A stretch of 8,660 nucleotides of DNA from an uncultured Methylococcaceae bacterium (GCA_903839795.1 CAIMDR010000441.1:1-8660), one strand, 5' to 3'; numbered from the stretch's first letter, positions 1 to 6,196 are shown. The notes: a model not told the origin generated them from the letters alone. Translations and numbers: made by a program.

Positions 1-109
1 ACATCCAAGGTTGCTCCGGTAAAATACCGGATCATGACACATATCAGGGTGGACAGTTTTTGACGCTGTTTTCCCCGATCCCCTGGACATTTTTCCACGC
101 TGTTTTACA
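1..109 (-). mobile_element. Probable outer end of an IS21-type insertion sequence, running off the left edge
   Basis: Two direct repeats, at 50-72 and 84-106, share the blocks TGGACA and ACGCTGTTTT with seven variable bases between; their period is 34 bases. Read on the minus strand the region begins TGTAAAACAGCG at 109 and runs leftward. Multiple internal direct repeats of the type AAACTGTCCA near a terminus starting TG are known for IS21-family elements, where the transposase IstA binds them. On the minus strand an ATG at 4-2 lies behind a GGAG about nine bases upstream, in the place expected for istA, but no coding sequence is inside the window. A short hairpin (15-31, TCCGGTA/TACCGGA) lies in the leader. 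No target duplication can be tested with one end only. The family assignment is inference. Confidence 0.45.
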
Positions 110-346
110 GTTTTTTAATTTTTAAGTGACTGTTGAGTCAATTAAAAAACCATCCAATGTCTTTAGTTAGGCAACCCGCAATATAAAAAACCCCCTCCAA
201 TTTTCGCAATACTACTGCTTAGCTAAGGGTTCGCATCGCTCAGCATTTACCATGCCAGAGAAAGTAACCCAATAGGCTACAGGTAGTGATCCCGGTTTTG
301 GCAAAGGGGTTTGGATTACAAGATTACGCCGTTGTATTTCGTAGGA

Positions 347-362
347 GCGACGCCCTCGTCGC
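347..362. repeat. REP-type hairpin
   Basis: GCGACG (347-352) and CGTCGC (357-362) form a perfect six-base-pair stem closed by CCCT. The preceding TAGGAGC and the overall sequence are typical of short extragenic palindromes scattered through methylotroph and pseudomonad genomes. A related TAGGAGCG block occurs in the opposite orientation at 486-493, and AGGAGCG (434-440) can pair with CGCTCCT (486-492). Confidence 0.55.
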
Positions 363-369
363 GATTTGA

Positions 370-416
370 GGCGTTAGGTAACTTGCAACAAATACCCCTC
401 CATCGTTAGTAACGCC
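370..416. repeat. Imperfect inverted repeat (long hairpin)
   Basis: GGCGTTA (370-376) pairs with TAACGCC (410-416). After a bulged G and a mismatch, TAAC (379-382) pairs with GTTA (405-408), leaving a 22-base loop. It sits inside the repeat-bounded island and overlaps the internal third copy of the TTAGG motif. Function unknown. Confidence 0.4.
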
Positions 417-523
417 ACCTTCTTAATGATTAAAGGAGCGAGCCATACGCGATCTAACCAAAGCCATCGAGGGCATTGACCGACCCGCTCCTAAAAAACT
501 GTGTCACGAAGCGTGTGGAGACT

Positions 524-670
524 TTATAACGCGGGGGACTTATTTATTGCGAGTTGCCTAAGCTGCTTTAAAAGTTCCATAAACTCCTCTATGGGCTTTC
601 TCTTATAATGATTCATAATGTCGTCAATTTTGTTGAAGACTTGATCGTGCATGTGAATTTTTTGTTGCAT
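524..670 (-). CDS. Small protein of unknown function, 48 residues
   Basis: An open frame starts with ATG at 670-668 behind a strong GAGGAG ribosome binding site seven bases upstream, and ends in TAA at 526-524. The predicted protein is hydrophilic and probably helical. It begins MQQKIHMHDQVFNKIDD and contains a charged amphipathic stretch, KRKPIEEFMELLKQLRQL, with no signal peptide or membrane segment. I do not recognise the family. Its last 13 or so codons (from QLAINK onward) lie in one arm of the inverted repeat at 545-561, so the original C-terminus may have been replaced by repeat sequence. A plausible promoter with a palindrome in its spacer lies at 750-777, giving a leader of roughly 70 bases. 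The good ribosome binding site and uninterrupted frame argue for a real gene; the small size limits confidence. Confidence 0.6.
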   Translation of the reverse strand: MQQKIHMHDQVFNKIDDIMNHYKRKPIEEFMELLKQLRQLAINKSPAL

Positions 671-749
671 AGGGACTCTCCTCGTTTTAAATAACGGCGC
701 TTATAGTGATGGAGTATCAGCACTCTACGCCTTTAAGAAATCAAATTTA

Positions 750-777
750 AGTATAGTTTATAAGCTTAAGCTTACAA
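750..777 (-). promoter_or_regulatory. Putative promoter of the small gene, with an operator-like palindrome
   Basis: On the minus strand a -35 TTGTAA (777-772, four of six consensus bases) and a -10 TATACT (755-750, five of six) are separated by 16 bases. The spacer and the edge of the -35 contain a perfect 14-base palindrome, TAAGCTTAAGCTTA (761-774), a position where a bound repressor would block RNA polymerase. The start of the small gene is about 73 bases downstream of the expected transcription start. Confidence 0.4.
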
Positions 778-797
778 GCTCGCCAAGGTAAACAAGC

Positions 798-824
798 AAA
801 AAAGTTTTTTACAGTGACTTTTTT
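798..824. terminator. Weak AT-rich hairpin downstream of hemG
   Basis: AAAAAAGT (798-805) can pair with ACTTTTTT (817-824) around an 11-base loop. It lies 18 bases past the hemG stop and its minus-strand copy ends in a run of T. The stem is almost all A-T, so termination would be weak; this could equally be chance in an AT-rich stretch. Confidence 0.3.
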
Positions 825-841
825 AACATCGATGCAGGCGT

Positions 842-1387
842 TTAAGCCGGCTTTACAGGGGGCATCGTGCTGATAAGTTGACCGAACGCTTCAACCTGTT
901 GCCAGTCAGTATATTCAATGACGGTCTTGGGGTCAGTCGGTCCTTTGGTGATAAACATGATAAGCCGTATCATTAAGCGATCGAAAAAGCTGTATTTTGG
1001 ATATTCCAGTTTACCGGCAAATACAGCCAACTCTCTGGGTTGCCAGGTTATTTGTTTGAGAAATTTACGCAGGTAAGGATTGGTAGCCGGTTGGTTTTTT
1101 TCGGGTTTTCTGGCAACAATACTCACTGAAAAAAAGGCATTCGGCTTGCTATCCAGCAGCGGCTGATTACGATTGATAAAGTTAGTGATTTTAGGACTGT
1201 GCTTGCCATAATGAATGCTGGCACCAATAACAATCTTGTCAAATGCGTGTAAATCCAACTGCGCTTCCTCATCAATAGACAGCAGTGTTACCTGATGCCC
1301 TGATTGTTCAATGACCTGTTGTAAGCGGGCACCTATCTTTTGGGTGTGCCCCAGGGTGGATGAGTAAAGAATAAGAATTTTAGCCAT
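842..1387 (-). CDS. hemG: Menaquinone-dependent protoporphyrinogen IX dehydrogenase
   Basis: This FMN enzyme oxidises protoporphyrinogen IX to protoporphyrin IX, the penultimate step of haem synthesis, and passes the electrons to membrane quinone. The protein is 181 residues, the same length as E. coli HemG, and is a flavodoxin-fold protein. It has an N-terminal beta strand and an FMN phosphate loop (residues 9-17, SSTLGHTQK), then VIGASIHYGKH (53-63). The HemG-specific block ARKPEK (92-97), TNPYLRKFL (102-110), the EYPKYSFFDRLMI region (128-140) and YTDW (159-162) all closely match what I recall of the E. coli sequence. No signal peptide is present, as expected for a cytoplasmic, membrane-associated enzyme. 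The start is the first ATG, at 1387; the ribosome binding site is weak. The gene appears to be its own unit, separated from creA by 171 bases holding repeats. Confidence 0.95.
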   Translation of the reverse strand: MAKILILYSSTLGHTQKIGARLQQVIEQSGHQVTLLSIDEEAQLDLHAFDKIVIGASIHYGKHSPKITNFINRNQPLLDSKPNAFFSVSIVARKPEKNQPATNPYLRKFLKQITWQPRELAVFAGKLEYPKYSFFDRLMIRLIMFITKGPTDPKTVIEYTDWQQVEAFGQLISTMPPVKPA

Positions 1388-1445
1388 TTGTTCGCCGCCA
1401 GGTTATTGCTAAGGGTGATGGTTGAAATCAGAGTAATTATTCAGT

Positions 1446-1521
1446 CCCCTCTTTAACAAAGAGGGGTTAGGGGAGATTTTATTAGATAAATCCCCCTCGA
1501 TCTCCCTTTTTTAAAGGGGGG
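1446..1521. repeat. Tandem GC-rich hairpins of the TCCCCCTTT/AAAGGGGG type
   Basis: Two hairpins lie between creA and hemG. The first pairs CCCCTCTTT (1446-1454) with AAAGAGGGG (1458-1466), a perfect nine-base-pair stem with loop AAC. The second pairs CCCTTT (1504-1509) with AAAGGG (1513-1518). The segment 1485-1521 is a same-orientation copy of 6197-6233, identical at 32 of 37 positions. Such repeats are dispersed intergenic elements in many bacteria. Either hairpin could help end the creA transcript, but neither is followed by a T run. Confidence 0.65.
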
Positions 1522-1558
1522 TGATTATCTACAAATCAGACAAGCTACGATCGGTTAT

Positions 1559-2023
1559 TTATTTTTCGTTCCACGGCATAATGGGAACGGTAGAAATACT
1601 GTTGGCAGGCGCCCCTTCAATCAATTTTCGACTAATGGCGACATAGACCAGCGTGTTGCGTTTAGAGTCAAACATGCGGCTGACTTTGGTTTCTTTAAAA
1701 AATAGTGAGGTGTCTTCGGTAAAGGCGGTTTCTTCTTGCGGCAATTTTCCGCTGATAATAATAGGGCCGACCTGACGACAGGCAATCGAAAATTGCGAAG
1801 GATCTTCAGCAACGCCAAAAGTGCCGGCAATTCCACCGGTTTTGGCTTGGCTGATATGACAAGCGACGCCTTGCACTTTGGGGTCATCAAAGGCCTGTAC
1901 GCAGACTTTATGGTTTGAACCGATCAGTTTCCAAGTTGTGGTAATGCAGCCAATTTCTTCAGCGTGGGCAGAAGGTGTAAGCAAAGCAAGCAATAATGAG
2001 CAGTAGGTCAGATTTTTTTTCAT
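1559..2023 (-). CDS. creA: CreA family periplasmic protein
   Basis: CreA is a widely conserved exported protein of unknown molecular function; in E. coli it is encoded beside the CreBC two-component system, which is absent here. The protein is 154 residues, with a signal peptide at residues 1-21 ending SAHA before EEIG. The mature part follows the family closely: WKLIGSNHKV (31-40), AFDDPKV (44-50), SQAKTGGI (58-65), the central GVAEDPS (70-76), FDSKRN near residue 118, and the C-terminal VPIMPW. Cysteines at 55 and 82 match the two I recall in E. coli CreA. Cysteines at 26 and 41 appear extra and could form a second disulphide. The start at 2023 gives a complete signal peptide, though no clear ribosome binding site precedes it. 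The gene stands alone, with 190 bases to the upstream toxin gene. Confidence 0.93.
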   Translation of the reverse strand: MKKNLTYCSLLLALLTPSAHAEEIGCITTTWKLIGSNHKVCVQAFDDPKVQGVACHISQAKTGGIAGTFGVAEDPSQFSIACRQVGPIIISGKLPQEETAFTEDTSLFFKETKVSRMFDSKRNTLVYVAISRKLIEGAPANSISTVPIMPWNEK

Positions 2024-2213
2024 AGGAATAGAATTAATCAGAATTTTGGTCGTAAGTGTATAACGTAGGTGAATTTTAAGGAAGTCCTATTAACGGGTTT
2101 AGCAGCAGTTGAATGTTGATGCAGTTCATTTGTTTATATTAGTGGATAGGCTATTCCCGAAAATTTGTTTTAAATAAGTTAAAAATCGATTGATCTAATC
2201 ACGTTGATTTTTA

Positions 2214-2597
2214 TTATTTCTGATGCTTTAAAACTTCCCGCAATACATGCCCAATTTCCGGTCGATTGGAAACGATAACGGCATCTGGCAAGTGTTTATG
2301 ATGCGGAAAGTTCGCCAATTTCGGAAAATGTGGCGTGCAGTCATAACGAAACAACAAGCCGTTTTGCTCATCCTGACAGTGGTAGCGATAATCCAGATGC
2401 ACGAGGTTTTGATTGTCGATAATTACCGCCTCATGGATTTCCAGCAAATAACCCTTATCAAACCGTAGTCGAAGACGTAAGTTAACCCGTTCCGGCGTCA
2501 GAATTTCCTCGGTGTAGCGCTCTACATAAATACCGTCACAACCAAGAACCGCCTGTTCAACGGCATCCAAATAATGTTTCAGCGCATCATGCAACAT
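2214..2597 (-). CDS. TumE-type toxin of a toxin-antitoxin pair (formerly DUF6516)
   Basis: This 127-residue cytoplasmic protein fits the TumE family of putative toxins. Recognisable features are a mixed alpha/beta N-terminus, RLRLRFDKGYLLEIHEA (41-57), HLDYRYHCQDEQN (67-79), FRYD (83-86), and the histidine-rich signature PHFPKLANFPHHKHLPD (89-105). That His-rich motif is the best family marker and may form the active or binding site; the biochemical target is not known to me. The gene starts with ATG at 2597-2595, overlapping the 3' end of the upstream antitoxin gene by 11 bases, which suggests translational coupling. Family membership is recognised from motifs; toxicity is inferred from the family and from the two-gene layout. 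Confidence 0.8.
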   Translation of the reverse strand: MLHDALKHYLDAVEQAVLGCDGIYVERYTEEILTPERVNLRLRLRFDKGYLLEIHEAVIIDNQNLVHLDYRYHCQDEQNGLLFRYDCTPHFPKLANFPHHKHLPDAVIVSNRPEIGHVLREVLKHQK

Positions 2598-2817
2598 TTT
2601 TCAGTTTCTTATTCAGTTCCTGATGTAAATACAGGTAATGCCGGTAATCGTTGGCCCATTCCACGAATACCGCATCGTCGGGCAATAGCCCTTGATTATA
2701 TTGATAAAAAAATTCTTCAGAATCCTTATGGTTCTGCTGTTCAAGGATGCTGAGCCGTTTTGCCACTTCAATCAGTGCATCCAAAGGAGATGAGTATTGA
2801 ATTGTTTGTTTTCGCAT
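2587..2817 (-). CDS. TumA-type antitoxin, partner of the TumE-like toxin
   Basis: A 76-residue, largely helical protein whose pattern RLSILEQQNHKDSEEFFYQY (21-40), then LLPDDAVFVEWANDYRHYL, is typical of the small protein found upstream of TumE-type toxins. It should bind and neutralise the toxin and may repress the operon. I chose the ATG at 2817-2815 (MRKQTIQYSS) because an AAGGG lies about nine bases upstream and the family-like sequence starts there. The frame extends back to an ATG at 2892, which would add 25 poorly conserved-looking residues. The TGA stop lies 11 bases inside the toxin gene. Confidence 0.75.
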   Translation of the reverse strand: MRKQTIQYSSPLDALIEVAKRLSILEQQNHKDSEEFFYQYNQGLLPDDAVFVEWANDYRHYLYLHQELNKKLKNVA

Positions 2818-2935
2818 GGTTATTGCCCTTGTTTTATCGATCAGGTTTGTTCGGGTATTGTTGTCTCTGTAAAGTTTATTATCCATGCCCATTTATTCCA
2901 ACTTAATTTAAAGGAGGACTGGTAAAATAAACCGC

Positions 2936-2951
2936 AGCAGAACCTTCTGCT
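2936..2951. repeat. Short palindrome between the two toxin-antitoxin operons
   Basis: AGCAGAA (2936-2942) and TTCTGCT (2945-2951) form a seven-base-pair stem with a CC loop. The surrounding text up to about 2965 has the look of a dispersed GC-rich extragenic repeat. It lies downstream of the DUF5615 gene and upstream of the TumA-like gene on the minus strand, so it could act as a transcript end, though no T run follows. Confidence 0.35.
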
Positions 2952-3019
2952 TCGCTCAGGACAGTTTCACAGATTAAACGAAATGTGCCGAGGCTTTTGC
3001 AACCCCCGACTGGCTTCAG

Positions 3020-3376
3020 TCATGAGGTTTGCAAGGCTTCAAGGTCGGCTATTTCAACGACAGCTTCGCCTGATGCCAGCAATTTCTGAGCTTGAGGAAA
3101 AACTTGAGTCAACAGGTTTTGTAATCGGCGGTTAGTGACGTTGCCACAAGTGACCCAAAGCAGTTGCGGCGGTATACCCAAGCGCAACACCATCTCGACG
3201 AAATCACTGTCTTTGCTGATAATAACGATACCTTGATGTCGCGCTTTTTGAAAAATCTGCTCGTCTTCGGCATCACGTAAATTCAGATCACGCAAGGCGT
3301 ATGCTTCCACTTTAAACGTTTGACCAAGCCAGTCGGCTAATTGTGGTGGCAGTTGCGCGTCAATCCAATAGATCAT
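3020..3376 (-). CDS. DUF5615 PIN-like toxin
   Basis: A 118-residue PIN-like domain protein; proteins of this family sit behind DUF433 antitoxins and are thought to act as Mg-dependent RNases. Acidic residues expected of a PIN-type site are visible: D6 in the first strand (IYWIDAQLPP), D38/E39 (LRDAEDEQIF), and the pair D56/D58 in IISKDSDF. The WVTCGNV segment and the downstream helix fit the rest of the fold. The frame is open further upstream to 3556, but the ATG at 3376-3374 is chosen. It overlaps the DUF433 stop as ATGA and places D6 in the correct first-strand position; the extra upstream sequence is a shadow of the DUF433 gene. Toxicity is inferred from family and layout. Confidence 0.82.
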   Translation of the reverse strand: MIYWIDAQLPPQLADWLGQTFKVEAYALRDLNLRDAEDEQIFQKARHQGIVIISKDSDFVEMVLRLGIPPQLLWVTCGNVTNRRLQNLLTQVFPQAQKLLASGEAVVEIADLEALQTS

Positions 3377-3594
3377 GCCGCCAACCGTTCCAAATTCACT
3401 CGGCGAGCGGCATATAACAGACAAGCCTGTATATCTTCCGGTTCTAAGTCGGGAAAGTCTTGCAAAATCTCCTCGCTGCGGATGCCTTCGCCCAACATTT
3501 GTAAAATATCGCTGACACGGATTCTCATGCCGCGAACGCATGGTTTGCCGCCGCACTGAAGCGGGTTATAAGTGATTCTGGTTTCTAAATTCAT
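3373..3594 (-). CDS. DUF433 domain antitoxin
   Basis: A 73-residue DUF433 protein, a small winged-helix-like, VapB-type antitoxin that binds the downstream PIN-like toxin and probably its own promoter. The family core is complete: ITYNP (7-11), GGKPCVRGMRIRV (15-27), then DILQMLGEGIRSEEILQDFP and the DIQACLLYAA helix. I chose the ATG at 3594-3592, preceded by AGGA about nine bases upstream. A TTG-initiated extension to 3669 would add 25 residues not seen in the family. It overlaps the toxin gene by four bases (ATGA), so the two should be translated together. Confidence 0.85.
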   Translation of the reverse strand: MNLETRITYNPLQCGGKPCVRGMRIRVSDILQMLGEGIRSEEILQDFPDLEPEDIQACLLYAARRVNLERLAA

Positions 3595-3616
3595 GCTGGT
3601 AATTCCTACATTAATC

Positions 3617-3645
3617 AAAATCTGTACTTTATTCTTTTTTGTCAA
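3617..3645 (-). promoter_or_regulatory. Putative promoter of the DUF433/DUF5615 operon
   Basis: On the minus strand a perfect -35 TTGACA (3645-3640) is followed after 17 bases by GATTTT (3622-3617), a weak -10. Transcription would start about 15-20 bases before the antitoxin ATG, leaving room for its AGGA site. The weak -10 would suit an autoregulated operon. No computed score supports this. Confidence 0.4.
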
Positions 3646-3726
3646 TTCGATAGACTTCACTATAGCCAAGGATGGGTAGCGAAGCGTGACGGGGTTTTGT
3701 TTGTGTTAAGGCCTTCAAACGTTTCG

Positions 3727-3747
3727 GTCGGGGTTGCAAACCCCGAC
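3727..3747. repeat. GC-rich hairpin downstream of the copper operon
   Basis: GTCGGGGTT (3727-3735) and AACCCCGAC (3739-3747) form a perfect nine-base-pair stem with loop GCA. It lies eight bases past the stop of the cupredoxin gene, so it may end or stabilise that transcript, although no T run follows on the minus strand. A diverged relative (AACCCCCGACTGG, with GGTTTGC following) lies near 3000-3036, just past the DUF5615 stop. This suggests a dispersed element placed at gene ends. Confidence 0.55.
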
Positions 3748-3755
3748 TAGTTTCG

Positions 3756-4463
3756 TTATTTTTTTGTAAGCAGGTTTTTATTTTTAAGCTTTAATTTTGA
3801 AAGCACTTTTTGAACAAGGTTCTTGATGCTCCGTCCATTAACGATAATAAAAAACGGAATGGCGCAGCCAATTAATGCGCTTAGCAACAATACCGCCGTG
3901 GTTAGTTGGCTCCAATCGACGGGGTAAACATCCGCTTTGACGGGTTTGCTGATGCCGGGAATGCTGGGTAAATCGCCATCGCCGCCGTCAACTTTTAATT
4001 GCGCTTTCATGCCTTTTTCCATGTGTTGCGGCAATTCACAATGGACGAGATAGGTTTTTTTCTGGCTGGGTAAAATCAGGGAGGCTTGTAATTGGCCTTC
4101 TCCATAGAGCTCCAAATGAAACATGCCTTCGGGGTATAAGTAACCCGGCAAACCGTGAATCATCAGTTGATGGCGTATCTGGTCATCGTTAATAAACGTG
4201 ATGTTGATTTTGGCACAGGGTTTAACGTTCCATTCTTGCTGGTCAAAAGCAAACATTTTGCCGGTAAATTTCAGCGCGTGTTTTTGACCGGCATGGATGG
4301 TTATATCGACATTTTCTGAAATGGCCGGACAGTCGCGGGGAAGATTGTCGCTGTTGGCATTCATAATCATGCCTTTTTCATCCATCAACATGCCGCCGTG
4401 ATTCATGGCAGAGGCCGATTCAATAACAGCCAGCATCATTAAGCCAAGTATTAATGCTTTCAT
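3756..4463 (-). CDS. Membrane-tethered cupredoxin domain protein
   Basis: A 235-residue periplasmic copper protein held in the membrane by a C-terminal helix. Residues 1-19 are a signal peptide (cleavage after ASA). The mature N-terminus is rich in Met and His (M20, H22, M25, M27, M32, M34), a possible Cu(I) site. The cupredoxin domain spans about 45-160. Its type 1 copper ligands are visible as H98 or H103 (IRHQLMIHG) and C142, H147 and M152 (HCELPQHMEKGM, the Cys-x4-His-x4-Met pattern). C45 and C83 may form a disulphide. A proline-rich linker (164-183) leads to a membrane helix at about 187-208 and a short lysine-rich cytoplasmic tail. Its ATG overlaps the multicopper oxidase stop (ATGA), so the two are made together. 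It is probably the oxidase's electron donor or acceptor or a copper carrier; which one is inference. Confidence 0.85.
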   Translation of the reverse strand: MKALILGLMMLAVIESASAMNHGGMLMDEKGMIMNANSDNLPRDCPAISENVDITIHAGQKHALKFTGKMFAFDQQEWNVKPCAKINITFINDDQIRHQLMIHGLPGYLYPEGMFHLELYGEGQLQASLILPSQKKTYLVHCELPQHMEKGMKAQLKVDGGDGDLPSIPGISKPVKADVYPVDWSQLTTAVLLLSALIGCAIPFFIIVNGRSIKNLVQKVLSKLKLKNKNLLTKK

Positions 4464-6118
4464 CGTTGTTGTTTCCGTTTATAAATCAGCACGCTAAAAA
4501 CCAGCAGACCGATGATTAAACCAATGACTACGCCAAACAGGATAATCTGCCAATAATTGGGGGCGAGTAAACCGGCGTCACCCAGTAACGGAGCAAAAGC
4601 GCCGACACCCCAGATCGCTGTTTTTTTGGCGTAATAGTCTTTATTAAATACCTGATCGAATAATTCATCATGATATTTTGGCATCCCTTGTTCGTCCAAG
4701 TAAGGCTGGTAGGCGAGGATAGCCATATTACCGCCCGGTTCCATGCCATCGGTGGTGGTGCCTGTGGGGACATGGTCGTGAAACATCCACAGGCCCGGGC
4801 CGTAACTGTTCAAGCCATTGTTGGTGGTTTGCAGGCGCAGATCAGTCCGTTGCGCAGGGGCGATGTCAAAAACATCGCGGGTTATTTGTGTTGTAGCGGG
4901 CAGGTCAACACCATCCAACGCGGTGATGGTGGCTTTGTGTCCGTGGATATGCAGCGCGACTGAAGAGCGTTGCAAGTTGGCAACATGCAATTTAATGTTT
5001 TCATTTTCATTGGCAATAATCATTCCGTCACGCAGGGTGTAAGGGAAGGAGTGACCATTCAGCATGAAGTAGTTTTCATGAGATTCCGTCATGTTATAGT
5101 CACGGCCCATGCGTTGCGCGATCAGTCTGGGGTCATTGGCCGTCTGGATGATGCTTGCCAGTTTTTTATCGACGGACTGATAATGTAGATCATATTCCTG
5201 GCTATAGGATTTTTTTACGGCAACGGATGGATGACGCACTTGTCCAGCGCCGATATTAAAGGTTTGCAACCAGTTATTGGGCTGATTTTCTTCGACAATA
5301 AACATCCCTGCCAAACCCATCATAAAATGCTGTGCCGTTTGGACGTGGCAATGATAAAGCATGGTGCCGGCATGTCTCGGCTGTATTTCGTAGGTATGGC
5401 TTTTCCCTGGGAAAGCCGCATGTTCTTCCATACCGTCATTATCTTCCCCTTTGGCGGTTAGCCAGGGGTGATCAACACCATGAAGGTGAATGGTATGGGG
5501 TAAATAATGGGTGTTTTCCAGCGTGATATAAACTTTGTCGCCTTGTTCCACGCGAATCACCGGCGAGGGCGCACGTAACAAGGGATTGGCAACCAACGAA
5601 TTAAAGTTTTTAAGTGCCATGCCACGGGATTTTGGCGCGTAAACCCAAAGCCCCGGTTGAATCCCCGGTGCAATAGCAAAAGTATTGATTAAAAATTCAC
5701 CATCAGGACTGGCACCGTTAAGCTCAACCACCTCAAGCTTGATGTGAATAACATCCGGATCGCCATCATTATCCAGATCATCGGTTAGGGTTATCGCATC
5801 CTGAGCCAGATTGGTTTGCATCAGTGTCGACATGGAGACATTGTTGGTGCCTTTAACCGCTGTTGCAACGTCATAAGGATTGTCCGGTTCGCAAGATGGC
5901 GCAGCATCAATAGTTACATCCTCAATTACTTGCGCAGGCCGCCACTCAGGATGCTCATTGGAACAAGGCTTTTCAATGCTGTTATTGTCCGAGCGGCTAT
6001 AAACAGTCTCGGGGGGAACAATACCCGCTTTTTGTTGCAGCTCAGGCGCAATAAAAACAGCGAGAGTCACTAATGCCGGGATGAGTAGTATCAAAAAAAT
6101 AGTGCGTTTTTGGATCAT
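4460..6118 (-). CDS. Membrane-anchored multicopper oxidase
   Basis: A 552-residue periplasmic oxidase with membrane helices at both ends (about 7-23 and 523-545). Multicopper oxidases take electrons from a substrate at a type 1 copper and reduce oxygen to water at a trinuclear cluster. Domain one carries HTIHLHG (208-214) and HCHVQTAQHFMMGLAGM (256-272), with the type 1 cysteine at C257. Domain two carries HIHGH (390-394) and FHDH (446-449), which lacks the Cys. A type 1 site in the first domain with a Cys-less second domain resembles type C two-domain oxidases rather than CueO. At 552 residues it is longer than small laccases because of an extra N-terminal part (about 45-140). That part has C52, C76 and an acidic loop DDLDNDGDPD (113-122) resembling a calcium-binding loop. 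Substrate unknown; Cu(I) or a metabolite is possible. No strong ribosome binding site is visible. Confidence 0.88.
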   Translation of the reverse strand: MIQKRTIFLILLIPALVTLAVFIAPELQQKAGIVPPETVYSRSDNNSIEKPCSNEHPEWRPAQVIEDVTIDAAPSCEPDNPYDVATAVKGTNNVSMSTLMQTNLAQDAITLTDDLDNDGDPDVIHIKLEVVELNGASPDGEFLINTFAIAPGIQPGLWVYAPKSRGMALKNFNSLVANPLLRAPSPVIRVEQGDKVYITLENTHYLPHTIHLHGVDHPWLTAKGEDNDGMEEHAAFPGKSHTYEIQPRHAGTMLYHCHVQTAQHFMMGLAGMFIVEENQPNNWLQTFNIGAGQVRHPSVAVKKSYSQEYDLHYQSVDKKLASIIQTANDPRLIAQRMGRDYNMTESHENYFMLNGHSFPYTLRDGMIIANENENIKLHVANLQRSSVALHIHGHKATITALDGVDLPATTQITRDVFDIAPAQRTDLRLQTTNNGLNSYGPGLWMFHDHVPTGTTTDGMEPGGNMAILAYQPYLDEQGMPKYHDELFDQVFNKDYYAKKTAIWGVGAFAPLLGDAGLLAPNYWQIILFGVVIGLIIGLLVFSVLIYKRKQQR

Positions 6119-6196
6119 ATACCGATAAGATATTTTTAAAATTATCGCTATTGTAAAGGTCTGATGGGTTTAAGCCTAGGCACGATTTTAAGTAAT

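Larger units (their letters stand above)
167..561. repeat. Non-coding island bounded by inverted copies of a TTAGGCAAC-type motif
   Basis: Positions 167-183 and the reverse complement of 545-561 match at 16 of 17 bases (TTAGGCAACYCGCAATA), and similarity continues more weakly into a C-rich stretch (24 of 30 overall). A third, diverged copy in the same orientation as the first lies near 373-401 (TTAGGTAACTTGCAACA followed by CCCC). Apart from the 3' end of the small gene at 524-670, I see no coding sequence in 110-523. Inverted ends on a roughly 395-base, mostly non-coding segment resemble a MITE or a composite of short palindromic repeats. I could not find a convincing flanking target duplication. 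Confidence 0.4.

Noticed and set aside
166..379. GTTAGGC at 166 and GTTAGGT at 373 as integron attC core sites
   Set aside because: Both fit GTTRRRY, but I found no matching RYYYAAC box upstream at attC spacing and no cassette genes or integrase.
1446..1521. CRISPR-like array from the repeated hairpins
   Set aside because: Only two unequal hairpins with no regular repeat-spacer spacing and no cas genes; they match a dispersed repeat instead.
3377..3556. 60-residue N-terminal extension of the DUF5615 protein
   Set aside because: It overlaps the DUF433 gene in another frame and has arginine-rich shadow composition; the ATGA overlap marks the true start.
4670..6073. Several plus-strand open frames across the multicopper oxidase gene
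   Set aside because: They are antisense shadows of a clearly conserved gene, with no ribosome binding sites or family likeness.
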